Of a DNA stretch of 40,602 nucleotides, positions 33,038 through 40,602 are shown piece by piece (within the stretch, counting starts at the first letter, position 1; every line of letters starts with the position of its first letter). Where the stretch lies: positions 1 through 40,602 of the forward strand of contig NZ_BCVK01000014.1 in assembly GCF_001591705.1 (NCBI RefSeq). The letters run 5' to 3'. The DNA is from Lactococcus cremoris subsp. cremoris NBRC 100676. Its GTDB lineage: Bacteria; Bacillota; Bacilli; Lactobacillales; Streptococcaceae. Made by a program: the position numbers and the translations under genes. The notes under the pieces are model-generated. The model was not told the origin of the DNA, made no database searches, and worked only from the letters and a program-made list of their open reading frames with translations.

Positions 33038-33422
33038 TGGAAATCTCCTTAATAAGATATGAGGCCGCCCTAGGGTCTTGACATTTAGTGAATAGACTTC
33101 AGGGACAGCAACAAGCTGATATCTCTGATGGCAGTTTATCGCTGACTGTCTTGAAATGATAAAAAATCCCTTTTTGGCTGACGCTTGCCCTGCCAGCAAG
33201 TACTTGCGATTCTCGTTGCGCTTTAGCATGGACATTCGAGCGTAGCGAAGAACAGTACTTAGCTGGAATGGACGGCGTAGCTAGCGACATTGCCAAAAGA
33301 GACAACTGAGCGTATGTAGGAAAAAAGTGGTTTTGCTTGAAGCAGAGCTTCAAGGTTGTGGATGAAATTTGCAAAGTAAGATTCACCTGAAAGTAGAGGT
33401 TCCAGTTTTTTTCTTTTTTCAC
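33038..33422. repeat. Gene-free mosaic repeat region between menC and the thioesterase gene
   Basis: 385 bases with no credible ORF. On the thioesterase side it has TAAGATATGAGG (33053-33064), the same word found at other men junctions. GAATGGACGGCGTAGC (33267 area) recurs as GAATGGACAGCGTAGC upstream of menB (36971-36986). A hairpin CTTGAAGC/GCTTCAAG (about 33328-33346) is flanked by GGTT words, as in the menB leader. A long interrupted palindrome around AAGTACTTGC/CAGTACTT lies at about 33198-33262. Transcription from menC must cross it. Confidence 0.6.
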
Positions 33423-34535
33423 TCATTTCAAGGAGGTCAAGCTCAATTTATTTACAGTATAACGATTTAGCGCTTCTTCATTGATTGTAAAGCCAATGCC
33501 AGCTCCAGTAGGGACAGTCATAAATCCCTCTGGGAAAGAAATTTCTGGTTTGATTAGGTCTTGGTCAAAATAATGCTTAGAATCAGATAAATCACCGGCC
33601 ATAGCATTTCCAGAAAGCGCGGCGAGTTGGACATGTAAAATCTTAGAAATACCAGACTCAACCATACTGCCAATCCAAAAGCCAATCTGATGCTGTCTGC
33701 AAAATTCAATAGCTTTTTGACTTTGGTAAAGTCCGCCTAAACGACCAATTTTCACATTGAGCATGGTTTTGAAAGGGAGTTCTGTCAGCATTTTTAGACT
33801 TTCCAAATCTTGAACGGATTCGTCAAAGCAAATTGGTGTTAAGAAGTTTTCTGTCAGTAATTTTAATTCGGATAAATCTTTGATATCAAAAGGCTCTTCG
33901 ATACAATCCAGACCAAGTTCGTCCAGCTCTTTGATGACTGGCCAGTCTGTCAGTTGAAAACTTTGATTGGCATCAAGAGCAAATGTAATTTGTGGATATC
34001 TTTTTACCAGCTTTTTAATCAAGTCGGTCCCAATTTGTGGACTAATTTTTAATTTAATTCTTTTGACACCACTTTTAATAAGTCGGTCAATTTGCTTAAT
34101 GGTTTGCTCGTCAGACATTTGTCCAATAACCGCACCACGTGGGATTTTATCAGCTAATTTTTCTTGGAAAAGTCCAGCTATCAAATTTTCATTTTTTTCT
34201 TTAAAATACAAATCTAGAAGCGCATTTTCAAGTCCAGCCAGTGCCATTGGTAAGGGACTTCTAAAAAATTCATGTATTTCAAAAGGGTGTGAGAATTCCT
34301 TTTTCAAAATTTCTGGCAGGTAAGTTTCTTCCAAAATTTTCCAAGAATCAGCAAAAGTTTCTGAGGTATAAAAAGGAGTCGTGAAAGCAACAACTTCACC
34401 AAATCCGGAAAGGCCCTTAGGACTTTCAACTTTTATAATAATTGTATCGCGGAGATTTAAGGAACCTTTGGCGGTCTTAAAATTAAATTTCATAGGGAGT
34501 TGAACATGAAACATTGTGATTTTTTCAATTTTCAT
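33423..34535 (-). CDS. menC: o-Succinylbenzoate synthase
   Basis: 370 residues, enolase superfamily. It dehydrates SHCHC to o-succinylbenzoate in menaquinone synthesis. Visible catalytic parts: the KxK motif IKLKIS at about residue 161 (Lys acid/base), then metal ligands in FALDANQSF (Asp), CIEEPFD (Glu) and ICFDES (Asp), and the second Lys in NVKIGRLGG at about 262. This is the MenC subgroup of the Firmicute type, which may overlap in activity with N-acylamino-acid racemase. Its ATG overlaps the menE stop by 4 bases (ATGA), so the two are coupled. Confidence 0.95.
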   Translation of the reverse strand: MKIEKITMFHVQLPMKFNFKTAKGSLNLRDTIIIKVESPKGLSGFGEVVAFTTPFYTSETFADSWKILEETYLPEILKKEFSHPFEIHEFFRSPLPMALAGLENALLDLYFKEKNENLIAGLFQEKLADKIPRGAVIGQMSDEQTIKQIDRLIKSGVKRIKLKISPQIGTDLIKKLVKRYPQITFALDANQSFQLTDWPVIKELDELGLDCIEEPFDIKDLSELKLLTENFLTPICFDESVQDLESLKMLTELPFKTMLNVKIGRLGGLYQSQKAIEFCRQHQIGFWIGSMVESGISKILHVQLAALSGNAMAGDLSDSKHYFDQDLIKPEISFPEGFMTVPTGAGIGFTINEEALNRYTVNKLSLTSLK

Positions 34536-35887
34536 GCTTTGAGCTCTTTTCTTAAGATTTTTCCAGAAGCGTTTTTGGGCAATTCATCCATGAAAATGAT
34601 GGTCTGCGGACGCTTATATTTTGCAAGCTTTTCAGTGAGAAAGTTTTCTAATTTTTCCTTAGAAATCTGACCTGAAACAAAAAGAATCGGCACTTGACCC
34701 CATTTGGCATCAGTTTTTGCAACGACGGCACATTCCTTAATTTCAGGAAGAGAATATACTAAATCTTCGATTTCTTTGGGATAAATATTTTCGCCACCAG
34801 AAATGATGATATCTTTTCTGCGGTTGAGCAGATAGAGAAAGCCATCCCTATCAAGATAGCCAATATCGCCTGTTTCAAAAGCAGCACCATAAGGCTTTTG
34901 CCCTAAATAAGCGTTCATCAGCATGGGAGATTTTAGCCAAATTTCGCCAACGCCAGAAAGATCAGGATTGCGAATTTCAATTTTAACTCCTGGTAAAGGT
35001 CGACCGACAGAGATTGTTTTATCTGGAAAATCTAAAATATTAAAAGTAACAGATTGTGAAAAACTTTCGGTCATTCCATATGTTTTATAGACTGGCAAAG
35101 CTAATTCTTGGCATTTTTGGATTAAAGGTTGAGGAATAAATTCACCACCAAGTAGAATTAATCGTAAATTATTTCCATTCAATTTGTCGGCAATTCTGGT
35201 CAGGATGGTCGGAACGAGTGAAATCATGTTTATTTTTCCAGAATTGACCACTTCTAGAAGCTGATTTTCATCAAATTTATCAAAAATTGTGGCTGATGTT
35301 GCGTTGTATAGACTACGCATGATGATTGATAATCCGCTGACGTGAAACATAGGTAAGATGATGAGCCAATTATCATCTTCGTAAAGACCGAGCATCTTTT
35401 GCGAGGCTTTAACATGGTTTGAAATCATGCCCCATGTGATGGGCACAGATTTAAATTTTCCGGTAGTCGCCGAAGTATTCATGATGACAGCGATTTTTTC
35501 GTCAGGAAAATTGACTGACAGACTTACAGGTTCAGCTTTTGTTGCCAAAATATCTGAAAAAGAAATGCTGTCAGTCATTTTTTCTTTCAATAAATCAGAG
35601 TTGAAGACTCTATCAATTTCGAGTTCATTGACTTGCTCAGTCAGTTCGTATGTGGTTAGATGTGTATTCAAAAGAAGAATCTCTTTTGACAAACCGAGTA
35701 AGGCAAACAAGACAACCGCCATTTCAACAGAGTTTTCTGAGAGGAGCGCAACTCTAGTCTTTTTAGCGACGAGTGGAGCTAAATGCCTTGCTGTTTTATC
35801 CACTCGTTGATTGATTTGTTCAAAAGTAAAGTCATTTAAAAATGTTTTTTGGGGATAAAGTTCCGCCTGTTTTTTTAACCATTTCAT
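34532..35887 (-). CDS. menE: o-Succinylbenzoate-CoA ligase
   Basis: 451 residues, adenylate-forming (ANL) family. It activates o-succinylbenzoate with ATP and CoA. Motifs: P-loop MNTSATTGKFKSVPITWG at about residue 136, YKTYGMTES at about 266-274, TGDIGYLDRDGFLYLLNRRKDIIISGGENIYPKEIE at about 343-378 and the C-terminal catalytic Lys in PKNASGKILRKEL. Ribosome site is not strong; a repeat word TAAGATGTGAG (35892-35902) sits directly before the start. A perfect hairpin separates it from menB upstream. Confidence 0.96.
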   Translation of the reverse strand: MKWLKKQAELYPQKTFLNDFTFEQINQRVDKTARHLAPLVAKKTRVALLSENSVEMAVVLFALLGLSKEILLLNTHLTTYELTEQVNELEIDRVFNSDLLKEKMTDSISFSDILATKAEPVSLSVNFPDEKIAVIMNTSATTGKFKSVPITWGMISNHVKASQKMLGLYEDDNWLIILPMFHVSGLSIIMRSLYNATSATIFDKFDENQLLEVVNSGKINMISLVPTILTRIADKLNGNNLRLILLGGEFIPQPLIQKCQELALPVYKTYGMTESFSQSVTFNILDFPDKTISVGRPLPGVKIEIRNPDLSGVGEIWLKSPMLMNAYLGQKPYGAAFETGDIGYLDRDGFLYLLNRRKDIIISGGENIYPKEIEDLVYSLPEIKECAVVAKTDAKWGQVPILFVSGQISKEKLENFLTEKLAKYKRPQTIIFMDELPKNASGKILRKELKA

Positions 35888-35928
35888 TATTTAAGATGTG
35901 AGTGAACTCAATTTTTCCCTTCATTTGT

Positions 35929-35964
35929 ATTTTTTTACTGACAGAAATCCTGTCAGTAATTTTT
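35929..35964. terminator. Hairpin between menB and menE built from the ACTGACAG motif
   Basis: TTACTGACAG (35935-35944) and CTGTCAGTAA (35950-35959) form a perfect 10-bp stem with loop AAATC; T-runs lie on the left and TTTTT on the right. On the minus strand it would weaken transcription from menB into menE-menC. A third half-copy, CTGTCAGTAA, follows at 35980-35989. Confidence 0.75.
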
Positions 35965-36044
35965 CATAATTTTAAAAAGCTGTCAGTAACTTTTAAATCA
36001 CAAAAAGCGCCAAAATGACGCTTTATCAGCAATTTTTCAAAAGT

Positions 36045-36887
36045 TTATGGGAATTTTGGAAATTGGTCAAAATCAGGTTTACGTTTTTCTTTGAAAGCGT
36101 CGCGCCCTTCTTTGGCTTCATCAGTGGTATAGAACATGAGTGTTGCGTCTCCCGCAAATTGTTGCAGTCCAGCAAGTCCGTCAGTCGCTGCATTCATCGA
36201 GCCTTTGAGCATACGGAGGGCCATTGGTGAGAGAGCCAGCATTTCTTCGGCCCATTGAACAGTTTCTTCTTCCAGACGGTCAAAAGGTACAACTGTATTG
36301 ACCATGCCCATGTCCATTGCTTCTTTGGCAGTATATTGACGGCAGAGGAACCAGATTTCACGCGCTTTCTTTTGACCAACCATAGCGGCAAGTAAACCAG
36401 CACCATATCCAGCATCAAAAGAACCAACCCGTGGACCAGTTTGTCCAAATTTTGCATTTTCAGAAGCGATAGTCAAATCACAAACGATATGTAAAACATG
36501 ACCTCCGCCGATGGCAAAACCATTAACCATGGCAATAACAGGTTTTGGCGTAATCCGAATCAAATGTTGTAAATCTAAAACATTCAAACGAGGAATTTGG
36601 TCTTCACCAACATAACCACCATTTCCACGAACTTTTTGGTCGCCACCAGAACAAAAGGCTTCTTTATCTTCACCTTTGCCATGATTAGCACCAGTTAAAA
36701 TAATGACACCGACATTTGTGTCATCACGTGCAATACTAAAAGCGTCAATCATTTCAACGACTGTTTTTGGACGAAAAGCATTGCGAACTTCAGGACGATT
36801 AATGGTAATTTTTGCAATTCCATTATAAGTTTCATAAATAATATCTTCGTAGTTACGATTAAGGGCAACCCAGTTAAATTTTGACAC
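36045..36887 (-). CDS. menB: 1,4-Dihydroxy-2-naphthoyl-CoA synthase
   Basis: 280 residues from GTG 36887 (first residues [19 protein letters not shown]), chosen for its AAAGGAGAAATT ribosome site; the frame runs on to 36998 only through repeat DNA. Crotonase fold; MenB closes the naphthalene ring of menaquinone from o-succinylbenzoyl-CoA. Seen: [14 protein letters not shown] with the oxyanion-hole Gly residues, [19 protein letters not shown], and [17 protein letters not shown] with its catalytic Asp, then [18 protein letters not shown]. The GTG start plus long structured leader suggest its translation is held down or controlled. Confidence 0.96.
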   Translation of the reverse strand: MSKFNWVALNRNYEDIIYETYNGIAKITINRPEVRNAFRPKTVVEMIDAFSIARDDTNVGVIILTGANHGKGEDKEAFCSGGDQKVRGNGGYVGEDQIPRLNVLDLQHLIRITPKPVIAMVNGFAIGGGHVLHIVCDLTIASENAKFGQTGPRVGSFDAGYGAGLLAAMVGQKKAREIWFLCRQYTAKEAMDMGMVNTVVPFDRLEEETVQWAEEMLALSPMALRMLKGSMNAATDGLAGLQQFAGDATLMFYTTDEAKEGRDAFKEKRKPDFDQFPKFP

Positions 36888-37399
36888 AATTTCTCCTTTA
36901 AGATGTGAGGACGAGCGTTTAGAAGTTATGAAAATTGCCATTTCGACTAACTGCTTTAGCAGTTTAGCGAGAATGGACAGCGTAGCAACTTGTTGCACAG
37001 ATAGAAAAATGAGGTTCTGGGCACCGCCCAGGTTCCATTTTATCTATTTTCATCAACTTTTGCGAATCCGAACTCAGTTAAAATAAGATGTGAGGGGCGC
37101 TTGTTTAGAAACTGAGAAAAATAGGAAAAATTATGGTTCTTCACGAAGTGAAGGTTCTAATTTTTATCTTTTTTCGTAGGTTTCTAGCGCACCAAACTCA
37201 GTTAAATAAGATATGGTTTGTTTCATAATTCTGATTAGAACAAACTCACTTACATAAATTATTTTTATTCTAGTTAATAAGATTTCGATTTTACTGACAA
37301 ATTGCCTGTAAAAACTCATTTATTTGACTAATGAATGTTGCTGACAAGTGCACGGATGGCACAGGCATCACTTTTCCATTATATCATAAAGCTTTTTGA
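36888..37399 (-). repeat. Long leader of menB made of two related repeat units, with an internal promoter
   Basis: 512 gene-free bases. Two units start with TAAGATGTGAGG (36899, 37084) and share TTTAGAA, a GGTTCT-hairpin-GGTTC element and the end AACTCAGTTA-AATAAGAT (about 37072 and 37196). The hairpins differ in sequence, GGGC/GCCC in one and TTCAC/GTGAA in the other, but keep the same flanks. On the minus strand a consensus extended -10, TGATATAAT (37386-37378), lies just before menH ends, giving menB a promoter and a leader of about 480 bases. GATGGCACAGGCATC-type dyads lie near 37353-37370. Confidence 0.65.
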
Positions 37400-38215
37400 C
37401 TAAGCCAAAAATTCCTCTAATATTTTTTGATAAAGGGCAGGATTTTCTAAGTGGATATTATGACCCGAGCCAGCGACGGGAATCCAAGTGACATTAGAAT
37501 TTGGCGCAAAAATCTCTTTGGCAATGTTGGAATATTTCTCATCTAAATCACCAGAGAGATAGAGAATTTCAGGATTTACTAAAGAAATCTTGTCCCCGAT
37601 ATAATCCAGCTGACCTTGACCTGTTCCCCGCAAAGTTTGGGCAAGAGCTAGTGGTGAATTATTAGCGCGTCGCTGCCAAATTTCTTTTTGAATTTTTACT
37701 GATAGTTTTTTTTGTGAGTTAAAAAGTGAAAGATTTCCCCAAAAATTGGCGAACCATTCAGAGCCATTCAGAAGAATTTTCTGAGCCAACTCTTCGTCAG
37801 TAAATTGTCTTTTTTCGCGGTCACTGATGCTAAAAATTCCAGGTCCTGTTGACTCTAAAATTAATTTTTCAACGGGAGCCGACGGATAAGCCAAACAATA
37901 GCGGAGCGCAAGCCGCCCACCCATTGAATAACCCAAAAGTGAAAAAGGTTTTTCGTCAGCAAATTGTGTGAAAAGTAAATGAAGGTCTGACAGTACTTGA
38001 TCAAGCTTGTAAGGAGCAAGGGTATCGGGTTTTGCTGATGAACCATGACCTAATAAATCAATGGCAACAATCTTGTAACCTGTCAAACTAAGTTTCTGCC
38101 AAGTGCTTGAACTTTCGGAAAAACCATGCAATGCAAAAATAATTTTCCCACTTCCCCAAATACTGACAGCATAATCAAGACCCGCAATCGTCATTATTTT
38201 TTTATCAATTTTCAT
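37400..38215 (-). CDS. menH: SHCHC synthase MenH (alpha/beta hydrolase)
   Basis: 271 residues, alpha/beta-hydrolase fold. MenH eliminates pyruvate from SEPHCHC, the step after MenD. The triad is visible: nucleophile Ser in [14 protein letters not shown] at about 95, Asp in [11 protein letters not shown] at about 227 and His in [12 protein letters not shown] near 252. The oxyanion segment [14 protein letters not shown] near residue 28-40 fits. The start lies 11 bases inside the end of menD, so the two are coupled. An extended -10 for the menB leader lies at its 3' end. Confidence 0.92.
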   Translation of the reverse strand: MKIDKKIMTIAGLDYAVSIWGSGKIIFALHGFSESSSTWQKLSLTGYKIVAIDLLGHGSSAKPDTLAPYKLDQVLSDLHLLFTQFADEKPFSLLGYSMGGRLALRYCLAYPSAPVEKLILESTGPGIFSISDREKRQFTDEELAQKILLNGSEWFANFWGNLSLFNSQKKLSVKIQKEIWQRRANNSPLALAQTLRGTGQGQLDYIGDKISLVNPEILYLSGDLDEKYSNIAKEIFAPNSNVTWIPVAGSGHNIHLENPALYQKILEEFLA

Positions 38216-39869
38216 AAGAAGTATATTTTTTATGCAAAGCCAAACTTAAATCTTTGTCCGTTTTAATTTCCAAAAGATGAATGCCAGGTTGACAGATAGA
38301 AGTTTCAAATTGCTGACCAAAATCAGCATAATTACTGACCAAATGATAATCTAAACCTGTCAATTCAGCCAAGCCCTCAAAATTCAAGCCATGCGGGGTT
38401 GAAAAGAGATAATCAAAATTTGGCACGCCTTTTTGCGCTAAATGATGAAAAATTCCGCCACCATCATTATTGAAAAGAACGATTGTCAGATTAAGTTCAT
38501 GCGTTTTACCAATAATTAGCCCATTTAAGTCATGGAGCATGGACAAATCGCCTGTCAGTAAAACCGTTGGTTTTCCGGTTGTAGCAATACCAAGCGCTGT
38601 AGATTCGGTTCCGTCAATGCCATTGACACCACGATTTCCTAAGATTCTGACCTTGGAATCTTCCTTTTTCCACCAATAATCTATATCGCGAATTTCCATA
38701 CTATTTGAAACAAGAAGTTGAGCGTCAAGTGCTTTCAAATGTTTTTGTAGTTCTTGGACGAAACGTCCTTCAAATGGATTTTCTTCCTGAGCCACTTTTT
38801 CAAGTTGATGACGCATTTTTTCTTGGGCCTTTTGCCATTTCTCCAAATATGAAAAGTCTTGATTCACTTTTTGGATAGAATTTGCAAAAGTTGTGACATT
38901 GGATTGGACCATGATTGTCGTTGTTAAACTTGGATTGCGATAAACTAAAGCAGGGTCAACTTGAATAAATTGTGCTTCGTCATTGAGGGCAATAAATTGT
39001 TGTAATCTTTTAGAAACAGGCATCTGACCAAAAAGAAGAATAGACTCCGCTTTTAAGTCAGTTTTCAAGTCATCATTTGCCAAAAAAGCATCATAGCTGT
39101 CCATGACAAAAGGAGAATTGTGATTTCTAAGATTGGAAAGAGGGTCTGCCAAGATGGGTGCCTTTAATTGTTCGGCGAGTTTTAAAAGTGACTCTGAATA
39201 ATTTTCAGCAGAATTGGCTCCTGCCAAAATCAGTGTTTTTGAAGAAAGTAATGCTTCATCAAAAAAGGCGCTTTGTTGACCTTTAAAGAATTTAAAAGGC
39301 AGTTTAGAACGTCCTTTTTCATAGTTTTCACTCTTTAATTCGGGAACTAAAGGGTCGCGCAATGGAACGTTGATTTGAACAGGTCCAGCCATCTGGTCAA
39401 GGGCAGATAAAAAGGCGCGTTGAGCCACTTTTCGCGGATAAGTCCAAAAGTTTTTTGCTTGAGGCTGGGGGGCTTCAAGATTTTCAAAATGATTGACGAA
39501 ATTTCCAAAAAATCTGGTTTGGTCAAGCGTTTGAGACGCTCCAACAAATTGAAGCTCGGCTGGTCGGTCAGCTGTCAAAATAATGAGTGGGATACGACTC
39601 ATCTTTGCTTCAGTAATAGCTGGAAAATGATGAGCAGCAGCAGAGCCAGAAGTACAAACTAGCACAACTGGTCGGCGATTTGCCTTAGCAATTCCGAGTG
39701 CAAAAAAAGCGGCCGAACGTTCATCAATATTGACATAAGTATCGTATTTTTTATATTCTTCAAAAAGCATGGCTAAAGCCGTTGAACGTGAGCCAGGGCT
39801 AAAGACAGCTTCACGTACTCCGAGATTGAAAAGTTCATCAACAAAGGGAGCTAAATATTCATTGGTCAT
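38205..39869 (-). CDS. menD: SEPHCHC synthase MenD
   Basis: 554 residues, thiamine-diphosphate-dependent. MenD joins isochorismate and 2-oxoglutarate, the first committed step of menaquinone synthesis. The N-terminal [17 protein letters not shown] and the Glu in [13 protein letters not shown] (cofactor activation) are typical; the C-terminal TPP/Mg motif is [15 protein letters not shown]...NNDGGGIF at about 434-470. Length is normal (about 550-580). It follows menF by 41 bases and overlaps menH. Confidence 0.97.
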   Translation of the reverse strand: MTNEYLAPFVDELFNLGVREAVFSPGSRSTALAMLFEEYKKYDTYVNIDERSAAFFALGIAKANRRPVVLVCTSGSAAAHHFPAITEAKMSRIPLIILTADRPAELQFVGASQTLDQTRFFGNFVNHFENLEAPQPQAKNFWTYPRKVAQRAFLSALDQMAGPVQINVPLRDPLVPELKSENYEKGRSKLPFKFFKGQQSAFFDEALLSSKTLILAGANSAENYSESLLKLAEQLKAPILADPLSNLRNHNSPFVMDSYDAFLANDDLKTDLKAESILLFGQMPVSKRLQQFIALNDEAQFIQVDPALVYRNPSLTTTIMVQSNVTTFANSIQKVNQDFSYLEKWQKAQEKMRHQLEKVAQEENPFEGRFVQELQKHLKALDAQLLVSNSMEIRDIDYWWKKEDSKVRILGNRGVNGIDGTESTALGIATTGKPTVLLTGDLSMLHDLNGLIIGKTHELNLTIVLFNNDGGGIFHHLAQKGVPNFDYLFSTPHGLNFEGLAELTGLDYHLVSNYADFGQQFETSICQPGIHLLEIKTDKDLSLALHKKYTSYEN

Positions 39870-39910
39870 GATTATGTCCTTTTCTAATGGATTGATATTC
39901 TAAATAGAAG

Positions 39911-40602
39911 TCATAAGGCTTCTAAAATCGTTTTTAATTTTACCTTGGTTTCATTAAATTCTTCTAAAGCATCAGAAGATGGAATAATTCCACAGCCAGC
40001 ATAAGCATAAAGTTTTTGCTCATTTATTAAAGCTGAACGAATGCCAACAATTAATGTTCCGTTGCCTTCATTATCAATCAAACCAAGAGGAGCCGCGTAA
40101 AGTCCACGTTCATGCTTCTCATGTTTTCTAAGAAAAGTGAGTGCTTCATGTCGCGGTTCACCTCCTAATGCCGGCGTTGGGTGAAGATGTTTTCCCCAAT
40201 CAATGAGCGAGCTTTTAGAACTTTTTGCGGTCAATAAGGTCTGAAGATGGTAGACATTTTTTAGCTCCATTAAACCCGTCTGACCAACTTTGACCGATTC
40301 GGCTTTTTCAAGCAAATTTTTCTTGATTTTTTGGACAACAATCTCATGTTCTAAAAGATTTTTAGGGTCTGTCAGTAATTTTTCGGCCGCATTTTCCATT
40401 GTTTTAGGAAAGGTGCCTGCTAAAGCATAGCTCAACAACTGATTGCCATTTTTTTGAACTAAGATTTCTGGTGAGGCACCAAGAAAAATTCTTTGTTCTT
40501 TTTGATAAGCAAAAATAAAAGCCTTAGGATTATTTTCAAGAAGATTTTGGAGAATACTTTCGAGCTCAAAAGGGCTTTGACTTAGGAATTCAAGTTCTCT
40601 GG
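39911..40602 (-). CDS. menF: Isochorismate synthase, 3' part (5' end outside window)
   Basis: The frame is open to the right edge and gives about 230 C-terminal residues. It is the chorismate-binding fold that turns chorismate into isochorismate for menaquinone. Seen: FLGASPEIL, ALAGTFPK, KHEIVVQKI-type EHEIVVQKIKKNL, HLHPTPALGGEPR with its catalytic His, GLYAAPLGLIDNEGNG and the metal-binding end YAYAGCGIIPSSDALEEFNET. All are typical of MenF/EntC rather than TrpE. An internal start near 40438 should be ignored, since the motif FLGASPE lies upstream of it. Confidence 0.95.
   Translation of the reverse strand, partial: RELEFLSQSPFELESILQNLLENNPKAFIFAYQKEQRIFLGASPEILVQKNGNQLLSYALAGTFPKTMENAAEKLLTDPKNLLEHEIVVQKIKKNLLEKAESVKVGQTGLMELKNVYHLQTLLTAKSSKSSLIDWGKHLHPTPALGGEPRHEALTFLRKHEKHERGLYAAPLGLIDNEGNGTLIVGIRSALINEQKLYAYAGCGIIPSSDALEEFNETKVKLKTILEAL

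Noticed and set aside
33038-33235. Longer N-terminus of the thioesterase through 33235, and an ORF at 33099-33422
   Set aside because: Both lie in mosaic repeat DNA; the ATG at 33037 has a perfect ribosome site and the family length of about 136 residues.
36888-36998. Longer N-terminus of MenB to 36998
   Set aside because: The extra residues come from a repeat unit shared with another locus; GTG 36887 follows AAAGGAG.
36899-37215. CRISPR array
   Set aside because: Only two long, imperfect units with internal hairpins; no short identical repeats with even spacers and no cas genes.
36888-37399. A known riboswitch or T-box in front of menB
   Set aside because: No T-box sequence (UGG-type tail pairing) or recognisable aptamer core; the structure is repeated units instead.

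Overview
The window is low-GC Gram-positive DNA whose gene content points to Lactococcus lactis/cremoris, most likely a dairy cremoris-type strain. The evidence is a 590-codon frame that I recognise as the lactococcal multidrug exporter LmrA, a DtpT-type di/tripeptide transporter, cydABDC next to a menaquinone cluster, csp genes of 66 residues, an IS982 copy, and many freshly broken genes. Strain and subspecies are inference from gene content.

Layout. 1-1151: 3' part of dtpT. 1872-8037: cydAB and cydDC (cytochrome bd oxidase and its assembly exporter), two translationally coupled pairs separated by a hairpin-rich gap. 8089-12327: a MarR-type regulator with a long charged tail preceded by an unlisted 37-residue ORF, a flavodoxin-like gene, an SGNH hydrolase, and lmrA killed by two nonsense codons. 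12301-18157 (mostly minus strand): TMEM175-like channel protein, DedA protein, MacB-like ABC transporter, zinc-ribbon protein, a plus-strand DUF1275 gene that looks leaderless, and a frameshifted zinc-type alcohol dehydrogenase. 18325-23834: frameshifted MetE-like gene, initiator tRNA, a small ORF, two csp genes each followed by a candidate small RNA, an MBL hydrolase, a broken phosphoesterase, tadA, the SRP RNA and a membrane-anchored protein. 24006-32619: a glycan/oligosaccharide utilisation cluster (Lpl-type ABC importer, YesL, GH31 glycosidase, LacI regulator) in which one permease is split by IS982, yesL is frameshifted and the GH31 gene has a nonsense codon. 32627-40602 (minus strand): menF-D-H-B-E-C plus a hotdog thioesterase, i.e. 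almost the whole menaquinone pathway.

How it fits together: menaquinone from the right-hand cluster is the quinol for the bd oxidase on the left, so the two ends of the window encode the haem-dependent respiratory chain known in lactococci, and both are intact. The accessory functions between them (drug export, sugar import, ADH, MetE-like enzyme) are decaying. The least explained parts are (i) the csp/small RNA tandem, (ii) a mini-repeat that punctuates the men operon with hairpins whose stems vary while their flanks are kept, (iii) the small ORF and His/Met/Arg-rich regulator, (iv) an initiator tRNA whose promoter leaves almost no room for a 5' leader, and (v) a strongly over-represented octamer, ACTGACAG.
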